From contig OX328128.1 of NCBI GenBank assembly GCA_946811695.1, positions 71,850,108 through 71,914,107 on the forward strand: 64,000 nt of DNA, in the 5' to 3' direction. Below, piece by piece: positions 53,649 through 63,809 of the stretch. Source of the stretch: Gonocerus acuteangulatus. Taxonomy: Eukaryota > Arthropoda > Insecta > Hemiptera > Coreidae. Every line of letters begins with the position of its first letter. Position 1 is the first letter of the stretch. Under the pieces are notes generated by a model. That model saw only the letters and a list, made by a program, of their open reading frames with translations. It searched no databases and was not told where the DNA came from. A program made the position numbers and the translations under genes.

Positions 53649-56600
53649 TTGAAATCCATGAATATTTCAGATAACCTGTCAATGTCTATATTACAATGGA
53701 ATATAAATGGTGTTCATAGGCATATAGGTGATCTAAAGGTCTTGATGAGTAATAGAAAGCCCAAAATTGTTGCGATTCAGGAGAGCCACTTAACTCAGGG
53801 TAAGGAATTCAGTCTTCACAGATATTCTGTCCATAGAAGAGATTATTCCTTGGGTGGTAGATCATGTGGAGGGGTAGCTATATTTGTTAATGATAACATA
53901 TATAGCAATCCCATACAGCTGAGGACTGCACTTCAAGCGGTTGCAGTATCAGTACACCTCCCCTTTAGGGTTACAGTATGTTCCATTTATTTTCCTCCAA
54001 GTGAACGACTAGACGTAAATGAAATACGTGACTTACTTACCCAACTCCCCCCACCTTTGCTCTTATTAGGAGACGTTAACGCTTTAAGTTTAATGTGGAA
54101 CTCTTCATTGACTAATAGCAAAGGCCAACTATTAACAAATATTTTCGAGAATTTCGATCTAATCCCCTTAAACACTAACCTACTGACACACTTATGCCCA
54201 AGGACAGGTACTATGACAAACATAGACATTTCATTATGCTCCCCTTCTCTTTTTTCACGATTTTCATGGACAGTTGATGAGGACTCTCATGGAAGCGACC
54301 ACTTTCCCATTCACATAACACTAAATACTCCAGCCCCACTGTTTCAAACTAACACGAGATACAATACCAAAAAGGCTAATTGGACACTTTACAAAGAACA
54401 TATTGACCAGCAACTTAACTATGCACAGCCCCAAAACATTGACGAACTAACCTTAATAATAAAACAGGCAGCGGACAGTACTATTCCCAAGACAGCTAAC
54501 AATTACAAGAAATCGCCAGTTCCTTGGTGGAATGATGAGTGCAGAACAGCTGTAAATGATAGGAAACGAGCGTTGCGTTTTTTCCGCAGGAATCCTTCAC
54601 ATGACAACCTGCAAAATTATAAAATGAAAAAAGCAAAAGCCCAGTGGGTTATTAGGAGAAGTAAAAAGGAATGTTGGGTAGAATTTGTATCTGGCATCAA
54701 TCGACACACTACACCACATGAAATTTGGAACAAAATTAATCAAATTTTACATAAAAAATACCGTGCCCCTGTTACGGGACTCGGGCATAATAACTCTATT
54801 ATCACAGACGATTTCAGCATCAGCAATATTTTAGGCCAACAATTCAGTTCTGTATCAAATAATAACCACTACTCCGAACAATTTCTACAACACAAATTAC
54901 TTACAGAAACCATTCCCATCACTTACATTACTCAATATAACCATCCGTTAAACGATCCTTTTACATTACCCGAACTCAAACTAATTTTATCAACCTTACG
55001 CTTGACAGCCCCAGGACCGGACGAAATCACTTACAACATGCTGCAAAATCTACCCGATCTCGGCCTACTTACTCTTCTTAACCTACTGAATAAGGTTTAT
55101 ACAAATGGCATTTATCCTCACTCTTGGAATGATGCTATAGTAATTCCGATTCTAAAGCCAGGAAAAGATAAGAACGCTCCATCTAGCTACAGACCTATCT
55201 CTTTAACAAGCTCCATTTGCAAAATAGCAGAAAAAATTATTAATAAAAGATTGCTCTGGTTTTTAGAACATGGAGGTTACCTCTCTCCTCACCAGTGTGG
55301 GTTTCGCCCAGGACATTCTACAATGCATCACATTGCATCTATGGAGAATACTGTTCTTAATGCATTCTTGAAAAAAAAATCAATTTTAGCAGTATCCCTT
55401 GACATAGAAAAAGCATACGACACCGTATGGAGGCGGCTTATTTTCTCCCAGCTTTTGGAGTGGGGAGTTCAAGGAAATATCCTTAAATTTCTTGAAAATT
55501 ATCTTTCCCAAAGATCATTCAGAGTGAGAATAAATGCTACATTGTCTGATAGATTCTTGCAGGAAAATGGAGTGCCCCAAGGAGGTGTCTTGAGCACCAC
55601 GCTGTTCAACATTGCTGTTAATTCTGTAACGAAATTTATCCCCAAGGAAGTATCTCACTGTCTGTATGCTGATGACCTCATCATATATCATGCTTACTCA
55701 AGTCTTACTTCTGCTCAGTTTCACATACAGCACGCTCTAAAAGAGTTAGAAAAGTGGTCCCTTACCACTGGCTTCAAATTCTCAGTTGATAAAACTAAAT
55801 TTATTAATTTTTCTAGGAAAAGAGAAACCCAATCTCCACTATTAATGTTAAATAACCTGTCCATAAAGAGCACAGAAAACCTTAAGATTTTAGGTCTTAA
55901 TTTCGATAAAAAACTTACATGGTTGCCCCATATAAAAGAACTTGTCAATAAGTGCAAAAAATCATTGAACTTATTGAGGATTCTTAGCAATACTACATGG
56001 GGAGCTGACAGATGTATGATGCTTACCTTTTATCGCTCCTACACCAGGTCTCTTTTGGATTATGGGTGTATTGCATATTCATCTGCCAGTTCAAATCTGC
56101 TAAAGCTTTTGAATAGCATTCACCACACAGCTCTCCGAATCGCAACTGGCGCTTTTAGAACAAGTCCTGTTGATAGCCTCTGTGTAGAAGCAGGAGAGCC
56201 GCCATTGGAGTATAGGCGATGGTTCATCGGAATGAAATTTCTGCTAAAATGCAAAGCATTAGGTATGCCTTGCGTAAATGATTTTATGGAAAATAACTTA
56301 CTGAACGAATATTTACAAAAAAACTCTAAACACAAACCCCTAATTATACGCCACTTGAAAAACCCTTGTGATTCCACCTTATTACAACATCCAACATACA
56401 CTAACACCATTCTACAGTTTCCTCCTTGGAGAGTCGATAACTTAAAAATTAATCTTTCATTAACAAAATTTGCCAAAAACAATCCACTATCTTCCAAATG
56501 TTACCAGACGTTCTTTAAAGCTATTATTAAAGATAACCCAACTTCCATGTACATTTTCACAGACGGATCTAAAACCGACTCCGGGGCAGCCTCAGCAGCA

Positions 56601-57341
56601 CTTGTCGATGCCAACACTTACGGACTTAGATTACATGACATATCTAGCATATATTCTGCTGAGTTACAAGCAATAAACCTAGGCCTTTCTAAAATAGAAA
56701 ACACGACAGACAATCTTTCAATATTGTTATTTACAGACTCATTAAGTTCTCTACTCTCCCTGGAGGATATTTACAGTACACACCCAATAATTACACTCAT
56801 CTACACTAATATTCACCGATTACATAACCACAACATTACACTCGTGTGGCTACCTGGACATGAAAACATTGACCAAAGCACATCAGTAGACAGTCACGCT
56901 AAATTAATGACAACAAAACCAGAAATAGACAATGACCTATTGACTTCACAAGACTTGTTTACAACTGCACACACGCATTCTATGGACGACTGGCAACAGA
57001 AATGGACAAGGACTGAAAACAAACTGCGTGAAGTAAAACTCTCAGTAAAAGCCTGGCCTCTTAAAAATAATAACCTTTCAAGAAGAGAACAAGTTGTACT
57101 GACACGTCTAAGGATTGGTCATTCCCTTCTTACGCACTCCTACTTAATGGAGAGGAAAGAAAGGCCAATATGTCCAGAGTGTAATGAACAGTTGACTATA
57201 AAACACATACTGACAGACTGCAGGAAACTAGAGAACTTACTCATCCCACATCACTTACACGACTTACTAACTGAAGGTAGTCCATATATCAACACAGTAC
57301 TCCAACATCTTAAACGAATTAAAATATTTTCCAGAATATAA
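53649..57341 (+). CDS. I-clade LINE ORF2: endonuclease, reverse transcriptase, RNase H
   Basis: 1,230 aa, intact. The APE-type endonuclease occupies roughly residues 10-230 (L-Q-W-N-I-N-G; I-Q-E-S-H; G-D-V-N-A; G-S-D-H-F-P), which nicks target DNA. RT (~450-740) has A-P-G-P-D-E-I, S-Y-R-P-I-S-L, G-F-R-P-G-H-S-T, S-L-D-I-E-K-A-Y-D, G-V-P-Q-G-G-V-L-S and the catalytic Y-A-D-D at 673-676. RNase H (~965-1,090) has T-D-G-S-K (Asp 972), S-A-E-L-Q-A, F-T-D-S-L and W-L-P-G-H with a following Asp. A C-terminal C-P-E-C-x7-H-x4-C knuckle follows. RNase H in ORF2 separates it from Jockey and supports the I group. All catalytic residues I can check are present. Confidence 0.96.
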   Translation: MKSMNISDNLSMSILQWNINGVHRHIGDLKVLMSNRKPKIVAIQESHLTQGKEFSLHRYSVHRRDYSLGGRSCGGVAIFVNDNIYSNPIQLRTALQAVAVSVHLPFRVTVCSIYFPPSERLDVNEIRDLLTQLPPPLLLLGDVNALSLMWNSSLTNSKGQLLTNIFENFDLIPLNTNLLTHLCPRTGTMTNIDISLCSPSLFSRFSWTVDEDSHGSDHFPIHITLNTPAPLFQTNTRYNTKKANWTLYKEHIDQQLNYAQPQNIDELTLIIKQAADSTIPKTANNYKKSPVPWWNDECRTAVNDRKRALRFFRRNPSHDNLQNYKMKKAKAQWVIRRSKKECWVEFVSGINRHTTPHEIWNKINQILHKKYRAPVTGLGHNNSIITDDFSISNILGQQFSSVSNNNHYSEQFLQHKLLTETIPITYITQYNHPLNDPFTLPELKLILSTLRLTAPGPDEITYNMLQNLPDLGLLTLLNLLNKVYTNGIYPHSWNDAIVIPILKPGKDKNAPSSYRPISLTSSICKIAEKIINKRLLWFLEHGGYLSPHQCGFRPGHSTMHHIASMENTVLNAFLKKKSILAVSLDIEKAYDTVWRRLIFSQLLEWGVQGNILKFLENYLSQRSFRVRINATLSDRFLQENGVPQGGVLSTTLFNIAVNSVTKFIPKEVSHCLYADDLIIYHAYSSLTSAQFHIQHALKELEKWSLTTGFKFSVDKTKFINFSRKRETQSPLLMLNNLSIKSTENLKILGLNFDKKLTWLPHIKELVNKCKKSLNLLRILSNTTWGADRCMMLTFYRSYTRSLLDYGCIAYSSASSNLLKLLNSIHHTALRIATGAFRTSPVDSLCVEAGEPPLEYRRWFIGMKFLLKCKALGMPCVNDFMENNLLNEYLQKNSKHKPLIIRHLKNPCDSTLLQHPTYTNTILQFPPWRVDNLKINLSLTKFAKNNPLSSKCYQTFFKAIIKDNPTSMYIFTDGSKTDSGAASAALVDANTYGLRLHDISSIYSAELQAINLGLSKIENTTDNLSILLFTDSLSSLLSLEDIYSTHPIITLIYTNIHRLHNHNITLVWLPGHENIDQSTSVDSHAKLMTTKPEIDNDLLTSQDLFTTAHTHSMDDWQQKWTRTENKLREVKLSVKAWPLKNNNLSRREQVVLTRLRIGHSLLTHSYLMERKERPICPECNEQLTIKHILTDCRKLENLLIPHHLHDLLTEGSPYINTVLQHLKRIKIFSRI

Positions 57342-57359
57342 CCACATACTGACGTAAAT

Positions 57360-57411
<52 letters not shown>

Positions 57412-57705
57412 GAACTAAATCCTTGATTAGTATTGCTTCCCGTCTCATCCTTAAGTTATATTTGTAATATGTTGTTAACATGTAGTTAATCTGTATTGAG
57501 TTAATTAATTGTTTTATTTGATATTTAGCTAATAATTTAAACTATGTGAAGTATATGATAATAAGTGTATGTACTGTGATAATAAGTATACGATGTATTA
57601 GTGTTATAACGTCAATATTGCCATTGTATATATGTTATAGTTATATTGGGTGAGTCGCCTTTGTTGCGAGAGCTCATGAATAAATAAATAATCAAAAAAA
57701 AATAA
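57342..57705 (+). other. LINE 3' UTR with a T48 tract
   Basis: A pure run of 48 Ts on the sense strand (57,361-57,408) shortly after the ORF2 stop, then 297 bp ending GAGTCGCCTTTGTTGCGAGAGCTC and ATAAATAAATAATC. The GTTGCG-GAGCTC end matches the truncated LINE tail in the NUMT. Confidence 0.85.
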
Positions 57706-57717
57706 TCAAAGCCTTTC
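57706..57717 (+). repeat. LINE target-site duplication, right copy
   Basis: TCAAAGCCTTTC, identical to 52,047-52,058. Confidence 0.97.
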
Positions 57718-58614
57718 ACAAGCACCGGGGTGGATTTCGCTGGCCCATTTCTCATTAAGGAAAGCAGCAGGAAAAATGCTGCTGCTAAGAAATGCTATTT
57801 ATGTCTTTTCGTTTGCTTCAGTACTAAGGCTGTCCATCTGGAAGTTGTTTCCTCTCTGTCAACCCAAGCATTTATCGCTACTCTAGACAGATTTGTTGCG
57901 AGACGAGGTCTCCCCCACGACATTTATTCAGACTGTGGACGTAATTTTGTTGGTTTTTCTCGACACCTGAAAGAGGTTTATGATCAGATGAAGGCCTCCT
58001 CTCCTGAAATTAGCGCATTTCTCGCATCCCGCAGCATAAGATGGCATTTTAATCCTCCTTATGCACCTCATTTTGGTGGCCTTCATGAAGCTGGCATAAA
58101 ATCTGCCAAACTCCTTTTGGTACGAATGCTTGGCCGGAATCCTGCTCTAAGTTACGAGGAACTCACTACTCTAGTTGCGCGCATTGAAGCCGTCTTAAAT
58201 AGTCGTCCACTCTATCTCTCTTGCCCTCTTGATGATCCTGATCTTCTAACCCCTGGTCATTTCTTGGTGGGCGGCCCTCTGCTAGCCGTTCCAGAACCTC
58301 TAGAAGAAAGTACCTCATATGCATCACGTTGGACAAGGGTCAAGTCGTTATATGCGTCCTATTGGAGACGCTGGACTTCTGAGTATTTAAACACACTCAT
58401 GCAAAAACAGAAGTGGACAAAGTGCTCCGAGAACCTTGCCGTAGGCGACATCGTTTTCCTCAAGGAAAATTCTTTACCACCCCTCGCATGGCCTATTGGC
58501 CGGGTTGAAGCCGTACATGCAGGACGTGACGGCGTGGTGCGTGTGGTGTCAATCCGCACAACCCATGGCACTTATGTCAGGCCAGTAACAAAACTACTGT
58601 TGCTGCCACATTAA
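57718..58614 (+). CDS. BEL/Pao integrase core, C-terminal part (split by LINE)
   Basis: The frame resumes directly after the duplicated target in the same phase as upstream, although an isolated Met start would be at 57,730. Integrase DDE residues are visible: Asp in the D-F-A-G-P-F segment, Asp in S-D-C-G-R-N-F, Glu in G-L-H-E-A-G-I-K-S-A-K. The C-terminal domain follows (G-D-I-V-F-L-K-E, R-P-V-T-K-L-L-L-L) and the frame ends at TAA 58,614. No stops or shifts here, so the integrase was intact before the LINE split it. Confidence 0.95.
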   Translation, partial: TSTGVDFAGPFLIKESSRKNAAAKKCYLCLFVCFSTKAVHLEVVSSLSTQAFIATLDRFVARRGLPHDIYSDCGRNFVGFSRHLKEVYDQMKASSPEISAFLASRSIRWHFNPPYAPHFGGLHEAGIKSAKLLLVRMLGRNPALSYEELTTLVARIEAVLNSRPLYLSCPLDDPDLLTPGHFLVGGPLLAVPEPLEESTSYASRWTRVKSLYASYWRRWTSEYLNTLMQKQKWTKCSENLAVGDIVFLKENSLPPLAWPIGRVEAVHAGRDGVVRVVSIRTTHGTYVRPVTKLLLLPH

Positions 58615-58976
58615 TTGTTTGTTTTTTCTCTCTCTTTCTCTCGCAAGAAGCATTCATTTATTTTTCTATTATTTCACAAGTGTTTTGTTGTCTCTCTTTC
58701 TTATCGCCAAGCGAGGCTTTATTATAATTTGCCAAAGGATTCATCCCTCCTTAGTCCTCATCCTCTCCGTGGGCTTCCCGCGAAGAAGTCTTCCATGACA
58801 GCCCCCTTGGAAGTGAAGAACTTGCGTTTCCTTTATTCCTACTTCTCTCTCTCTCATACCTTTTCGTGATGAACCTTTGGAAGATAACCACATATTTATT
58901 ATTATAATTTATTTTCTTCTTTCTCAAGATTTCTTATTTCTCTTTTTAAGAAACTATCGTTTCTTGGTGGGCGGTA
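58615..58976 (+). other. BEL 3' non-coding region and polypurine-like site
   Basis: TC-rich UTR. Immediately before the 3' LTR lies TTGGTGGGCGGTA, a G-rich stretch in the position of the polypurine tract. Confidence 0.65.
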
Positions 58977-59279
58977 TGTTGGGGCGCGGGCTTTAAGACT
59001 TAGGGTACAAAGTACGTCGTACCCCCACCTCCCTAATATATCAGCGCAGTTCGTTTCCAGATCTAGAGTAGATCACATCTCATTCTTATAGCTCGGGACT
59101 GCCCCCTCAATTCCCATTACGTTCCGGCCTCTCTTCTCTCTTTACTTTCCAGGAGCTGCGAACAGGGCCCTGTTTCTTCAGCAGCTGGCAACGTAATGGT
59201 AAGTTTAATTGTTTTTTCTCATACTCTGAACCCATCCCTCAAACCACGTGCTGAGGATTAATTTTTCAATCCCCAGCGC

Positions 59280-59284
<5 letters not shown>
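58977..59284 (+). repeat. BEL/Pao 3' LTR
   Basis: 308 bp, same start and end as the 5' LTR and no difference seen by eye. Followed directly by (AT)n. Confidence 0.95.

Positions 59285-59343
<59 letters not shown>
59285..59343. repeat. (AT)n microsatellite
   Basis: Pure TA run between the 3' LTR and a SINE head. Confidence 0.95.
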
Positions 59344-59346
<3 letters not shown>

Positions 59347-59420
59347 GGCGAGGTTAACTCAGTGATAGAGCACAAGACTCATATGCTGGAGGACCTGAGT
59401 TAAAATCCCGCGAGAGTTTT
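59344..59420 (+). mobile_element. tRNA-like SINE head (family A type)
   Basis: GAGGGCGAGGTTAACTCAGTG (A-box-like), then GAGGACCTGAGTTAAAATCCC (decayed B-box). After it the sequence switches to the dispersed unit at 59,403, so the body of family A is absent. Confidence 0.7.
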
Positions 59421-59670
59421 GGGAAGTTCGTATATTTTCCATAATATCTCGAAAACGGTTGGGAAATCGTGGTAAGTGGAAGGTGACCTTTCCAAAACTT
59501 ACTAAATTCTCTGCAAAAGAAGATCTGATGATATTTTTGATTAGGCGTTGTCAATTGGAGAAATGAGTGCTAAAACGTCAAACGTGTTTGGTTTGTTGTT
59601 TTGAACGGGTGTGTGTCTTTGTTTAACTCACTTTTAATTGGCAGTTGTTGTTGTTTTAAATTACATTCAT
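59403..59670 (+). repeat. Dispersed unit, inverted relative to 45,230
   Basis: ATATCTCGAAAACGGTTGGGAAATCGTGG and CAGTTGTTGTTGTTTTAAATT are complements of words at 45,230-45,480. The first part also recurs at 61,160-61,225. Confidence 0.7.
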
Positions 59671-60487
59671 CTGTAAAATTGGTATTATAATACAAGAAGA
59701 CAAAAAAATGCGAAATAGTTAATGTACTATCCTAGAGCGAACCCTGACAAGGCCATGTGATTTATGTTCCGTGTTAGGTAGTGGGGTAGGTACCCTTGTC
59801 AACCGAGACGGATTGATGCCATAAAAATATTTCTTGAAAGGTCTAACCAACTTTTTCTATTTCAAGCTTTCCAAATGACACTACGGATAAGAACATAACC
59901 GCGCTAAGATGTCGCAGTTCCTGCGAGTCAAACTTTTAATCTGCTAGACCCTCCGTTCATGGTTTAAATTCGGCCTTCCGGTAGAATTACCATGTTTGAT
60001 TATTTTCCCCATAGCTTGTTATATTATTTTAAGATATCAAGATTTAAGCCGTTCCTTTGGAATTTGAATTCATGAGTATTTATTTTAAAAAGAATGGTAT
60101 AAACGATAATAATGGCCAATCTCCATTTATATTGTTTTTTAAGTGTTGTTATCTCTTGGAGAAATTGATGCTCTCTGGAGTGTGAGGGATTACGAAAAGG
60201 GATATTGTTCACGAACGGGTCGCACAAACGGAAATCCAAGGATTAAAATTCCATTTGCTTTATTCCGCGCATTTCGACAAATCCCGAAATCCTCTTCGGG
60301 TTTCGTCTGGAATTGATTCGCTATCGTTTATGTATTCCATAATGCAAGAATTGTCAATGAATTGCGATTTAATCGTTCTTAGCAATTTGTATTACTCATT
60401 GTCCAGATAACGCAATTCGGAAGTAGTCCACGTTTCAGAATGCACAGAAAGTAACAATTATGTTAGTTGAATTGTCTATGTGTATTA

Positions 60488-60536
<49 letters not shown>

Positions 60537-61297
60537 TTATTACATATGTTTAAAGCCTTTTGTTACACCAAGCAAAGAATCACTCTTTGTTAGCCGGGTT
60601 CCTCTCTCCCTACATTGGCAGAAAGCCTGCTTATGAGATTGGCCTCATGACGCAATCCAGAAGTGAACATTTACCGTTTCAGAACCCATAGATGAAGAAA
60701 GTAATGGTTTATATTTCTAATATATGCACAAAAAACATTGTTTGTTCAGTCTAGCTGGCTCAAAAATGGACCAATTTTAATGAGATTTGGTTCAAAAATA
60801 TTTTGTGTGATTTGAAAGGTCGAGTTTGTTAACCGGCGAAGAAAAAAAATCGTAGCGCTTACATTTGTGCGTTTATAAGATTGTAGGTACACTTTTTATA
60901 GGATGTCAAACGAAGAAAAACGAATAAATTCACTATTAAAGCTATATGTGAAACGTTGAAACAACCTATTTTTCTAACTAATTTTCCGTTTGGGTATTCA
61001 GAAACGATAGATTCTGATGAAAATGATTCCAGACGTTTATCTGGAATTAATTTTATATTTTCACGATAGATGAAAACGTACCAATAACTTCTCCAATTCC
61101 TTTACTAATGTAACTCGAGCTGAGAACGGAAACGAGCTAAGAAAATGTGATTAACAGACATGAGTAGTTTTGAAATGTTCGTATATTTTTTTAATATCTC
61201 GAAAACGGTTGGGAGTTCGTGGTTTGAAGAAAGTAAGTTAAAAAGTTCTAGTAACAGACTTCTTACATCAGAAACTACCTGCTGAGTATACCATTAT
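59671..61297. other. RGK intron; (AT)n at 60,488-60,532
   Basis: No gene. A TA run at 60,488-60,532 and dispersed repeat words at 60,600-60,690 (see 46,990). Confidence 0.5.
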
Positions 61298-61510
61298 CTA
61301 TAGTGTGAGACATATTAGCTGTCACATGGCTGCGGACGGTTAGGGGAAGGTGGGGGCGCATCTAGCCATTGACGGCCTGCTGGGTTGCCACTCCTGCTCT
61401 CTTATTCCCGCGCCTTAGGCAGAGCGGGGACTAGGAGGGTTGTAGAACTGGCAACGACGAGCCCCTTCTACGCTTTCTCCAAGAGGCAAGTTATACCTCT
61501 CACACTATAG
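61298..61510. mobile_element. GC-rich ~213-bp MITE next to an RGK exon
   Basis: Perfect 12-bp ends CTATAGTGTGAG and CTCACACTATAG. The interior is much GC-richer than its surroundings and carries GAGCGGGGACTAGGAGG-type words. It lies about 75 bp downstream (in transcript sense) of the donor of the exon at 61,585. Confidence 0.75.
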
Positions 61511-61584
61511 GCCTCTTCTACATAGTCGCTGCTCCCTACATCCGGAACTACGCAGTCATAATTCTGCATGCGCTTCATACATAC

Positions 61585-61766
61585 CTAATGATGCATCATA
61601 AGTGTTCATATACTCGGAAGTCATAAACTGGTTGACAAGTGCAGACTTCCCCACTCCTGAATCTCCAAGAAGAACAACCCTGTATTTGGCTATGTCCATA
61701 GTCTCCGTGCTGATGTTTGTGGTCTGAGAACAACAGCTTCCTTGCCATGGCGAAAGAGGGCTCACC
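61585..61766 (-). CDS. RGK-family small GTPase, first visible exon (P-loop)
   Basis: 182 nt; acceptor CCTTATTGCAG, donor GTATGT, phase 1 out. Encodes Y-R-V-V-L-L-G-D-S-G-V-G-K-S (G1 P-loop) and L-V-N-Q-F-M-T-S-E-Y, then D-A-S-L at the place of the switch I region, which lacks the usual Ras effector Thr context. With the four exons downstream it gives a GTPase core of about 200 residues ending without CAAX. RGK proteins (Rad, Gem, Rem; Rgk in insects) sit at the plasma membrane and inhibit voltage-gated calcium channels. Because an acceptor precedes it, at least one more 5' exon exists outside the part I can recognise. The next exon is 20.8 kb away. Confidence 0.93.
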
Positions 61767-62667
61767 CTGCAATAAGGAATATATATACCAAAATTTATAT
61801 TATATAATATTATGATACATCAATGTATTAATATATCATAATTATATAATAAACATACTTACAAACTATAGAGAAAGGGAAGACATGGAAATACATGATT
61901 TGCTTAAACAGGACAGTTGAAGAAATTGGTAACATTCTAAAATATTTAAAAATTAAAAATAAGTAGCAACTATTTTAAAACGTTTCCTTATAATTTTTGT
62001 ATACATTTTTCTTTACCTTAATTATTATTATATATTTTTTTATTTGACTTAGACAACTTTTTTTATGTTAAATTACTGTTGTTTTTTTTTTTACTAATTT
62101 AATAATGTTAAATAATAATATAAATCTGTTTATAATTTCTCCTTTTGTTTACCTAGTTTATAGCTTTCATTGTTGAACATAGACATAAAGAGTAAATCAC
62201 CTTGCCGAGTACATTCAATAAAGAAAATAACACAGGTCAACATTTGATAAAAAATAAAAAAACACTCGGAGCGGTATGGTCCTTATGGGGTTTTTGGAGT
62301 CGCTGATTAGGATGAGCGGGTTGATTAACCTTCATCACATCAGATTAAAGGACATTTGAAGCCTTCAAATGACCCAAATGAAGGTCATTTGAAGCCTTCA
62401 AATTCATGGCTAAATAGAAAAAAAAAACATGCCTCCCAGAAAATGATTTTTTTTTAAAGATGTTTTCTTCTCTTTTTGACCCTGAAAAAATAACTTTTAG
62501 GAAAAGGGGTAAGGTCAAACAAACTACGGATTCGTACTCAGGGACCTTAAAAACATACGCATGATTTTTTTCAGGTATAACCCCGTTTTCTTCAGCTAAA
62601 TGATTCAGCACGTTCCTGTATTCAACCACAATCATGGACCTAACGAGGTGGCCTCGAGTGATGCCAT

Positions 62668-62670
<3 letters not shown>
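61767..62670. other. Upstream intron; repeat at 62,220-62,360
   Basis: The dispersed repeat at 62,220-62,360 matches 40,190-40,330. A 108-codon minus frame at 62,345-62,671 has no recognised motif. Confidence 0.45.
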
Positions 62671-62727
<57 letters not shown>

Positions 62728-62753
62728 CACTTATGATTTATATAAATAATGAA

Positions 62754-62804
<51 letters not shown>
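62671..62804. repeat. Two (AT)n microsatellites
   Basis: TA runs at 62,671-62,725 and 62,758-62,804 separated by AT-rich sequence. Confidence 0.95.
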
Positions 62805-62813
<9 letters not shown>

Positions 62814-63484
62814 TTATATAAATTTATTTATTTATATAAATAATAACTGAAATATATGCTCTTGTCATAAACATGCTGAGATTCAAAGATTCAAGTGGAA
62901 ACTAAGAAAAAAAAGAAAAGAGGAATGGAGATTTAACAGCAAAGGGACTCTGGAGTGGATGGTACTAGAGAGGCCAGCGAGGTACAAGTGGCTGTTAGCC
63001 TCCCCCACTTCTAGCCAATAGAGGCGTAAGCTTAACGAACGTGACGTCAGCAAAACCCTCACTCTCCTATAGAAAGATATAGGTCTCGATCAAAACGTGC
63101 AATCTCCATTGTTTGCTATCGTATTTGCTTCAATCTTATATCGCCCTTATGTGCAGAGTATAAATATTTTTAATGGATTATTAAATTGGCGGATTCTTCC
63201 AATAAATAATGAATTTGCTCAGTAGAGTTAGACACAAATTTTCAAGTGGAAATTAATAAAATATGTAAAAACCAAGAGAAAAAGCTTTTTTCTAAAAACA
63301 TTTAAAAAATATTTCTGGCCAATTAGAATGCAAAAAATAGCCTCTTTCATAATATTAACAAGATAAAAACGAAATCCCGGGAACAAACCTCTAAAGGTCC
63401 TTAATACAATATATACACAAATAGGTTGGGGTTTCGTTGCATATTAATTATATTAGGTTGATGCAAGAATGATGCAGGTTTTTA
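62805..63484. other. No gene recognised
   Basis: No supported RGK 5' exon was found here. Confidence 0.4.
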
Positions 63485-63754
63485 TATGACCAACCCCCCG
63501 TCCTAATGAACCGATTTAGTTTACTTTTACAACACGTTTTTTTTATTTAGATGTCCACAACGAATGCCGAGTTTCGTTGCAATACAACAAAATTTACAGC
63601 CGGTATGAGAGAATAAAAACTTTGGGTCTGAAGGACCCCCTCTCAGAAAGGTCCAATTATGCAGGTTAACGAACTCATACAGTCATTTACTAGGGGAATG
63701 TTATATACGAATTTTCGTGTCGAAAACTCTGGCATGTATCGTGTTCTCACACAG

Positions 63755-63809
<55 letters not shown>

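Larger units (their letters stand above)
52059..57705 (+). mobile_element. I-clade non-LTR retrotransposon, near full-length
   Basis: 5,647 bp, bounded by an exact 12-bp duplication: an 80-bp 5' UTR, ORF1, a 118-bp spacer, ORF2 and a 364-bp 3' UTR ending in ATAAATAAATAATC and an A-rich (TAA-containing) end. An RNase H domain in ORF2, three CCHC knuckles in ORF1 and a TAA-type end fit the I superfamily. Both frames are intact, so this copy might be competent. Confidence 0.93.
48553..59284 (+). mobile_element. BEL/Pao LTR retrotransposon, internally deleted, with nested LINE
   Basis: Layout: LTR, Gag and protease frame, remnants of RT, integrase zinc finger, LINE insertion, integrase core, LTR. 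Without the 5,647-bp LINE and one copy of its duplication, the element would be about 5.1 kb. It sits antisense in the 20.8-kb first visible RGK intron. Both ends border (AT)n, so the host duplication cannot be fixed. Non-autonomous because RT and RNase H are absent. Confidence 0.95.

Noticed and set aside
62345..62671. 108-codon minus frame as an RGK 5' exon
   Set aside because: No RGK-like sequence, no matching splice phase, and it overlaps a dispersed repeat region.
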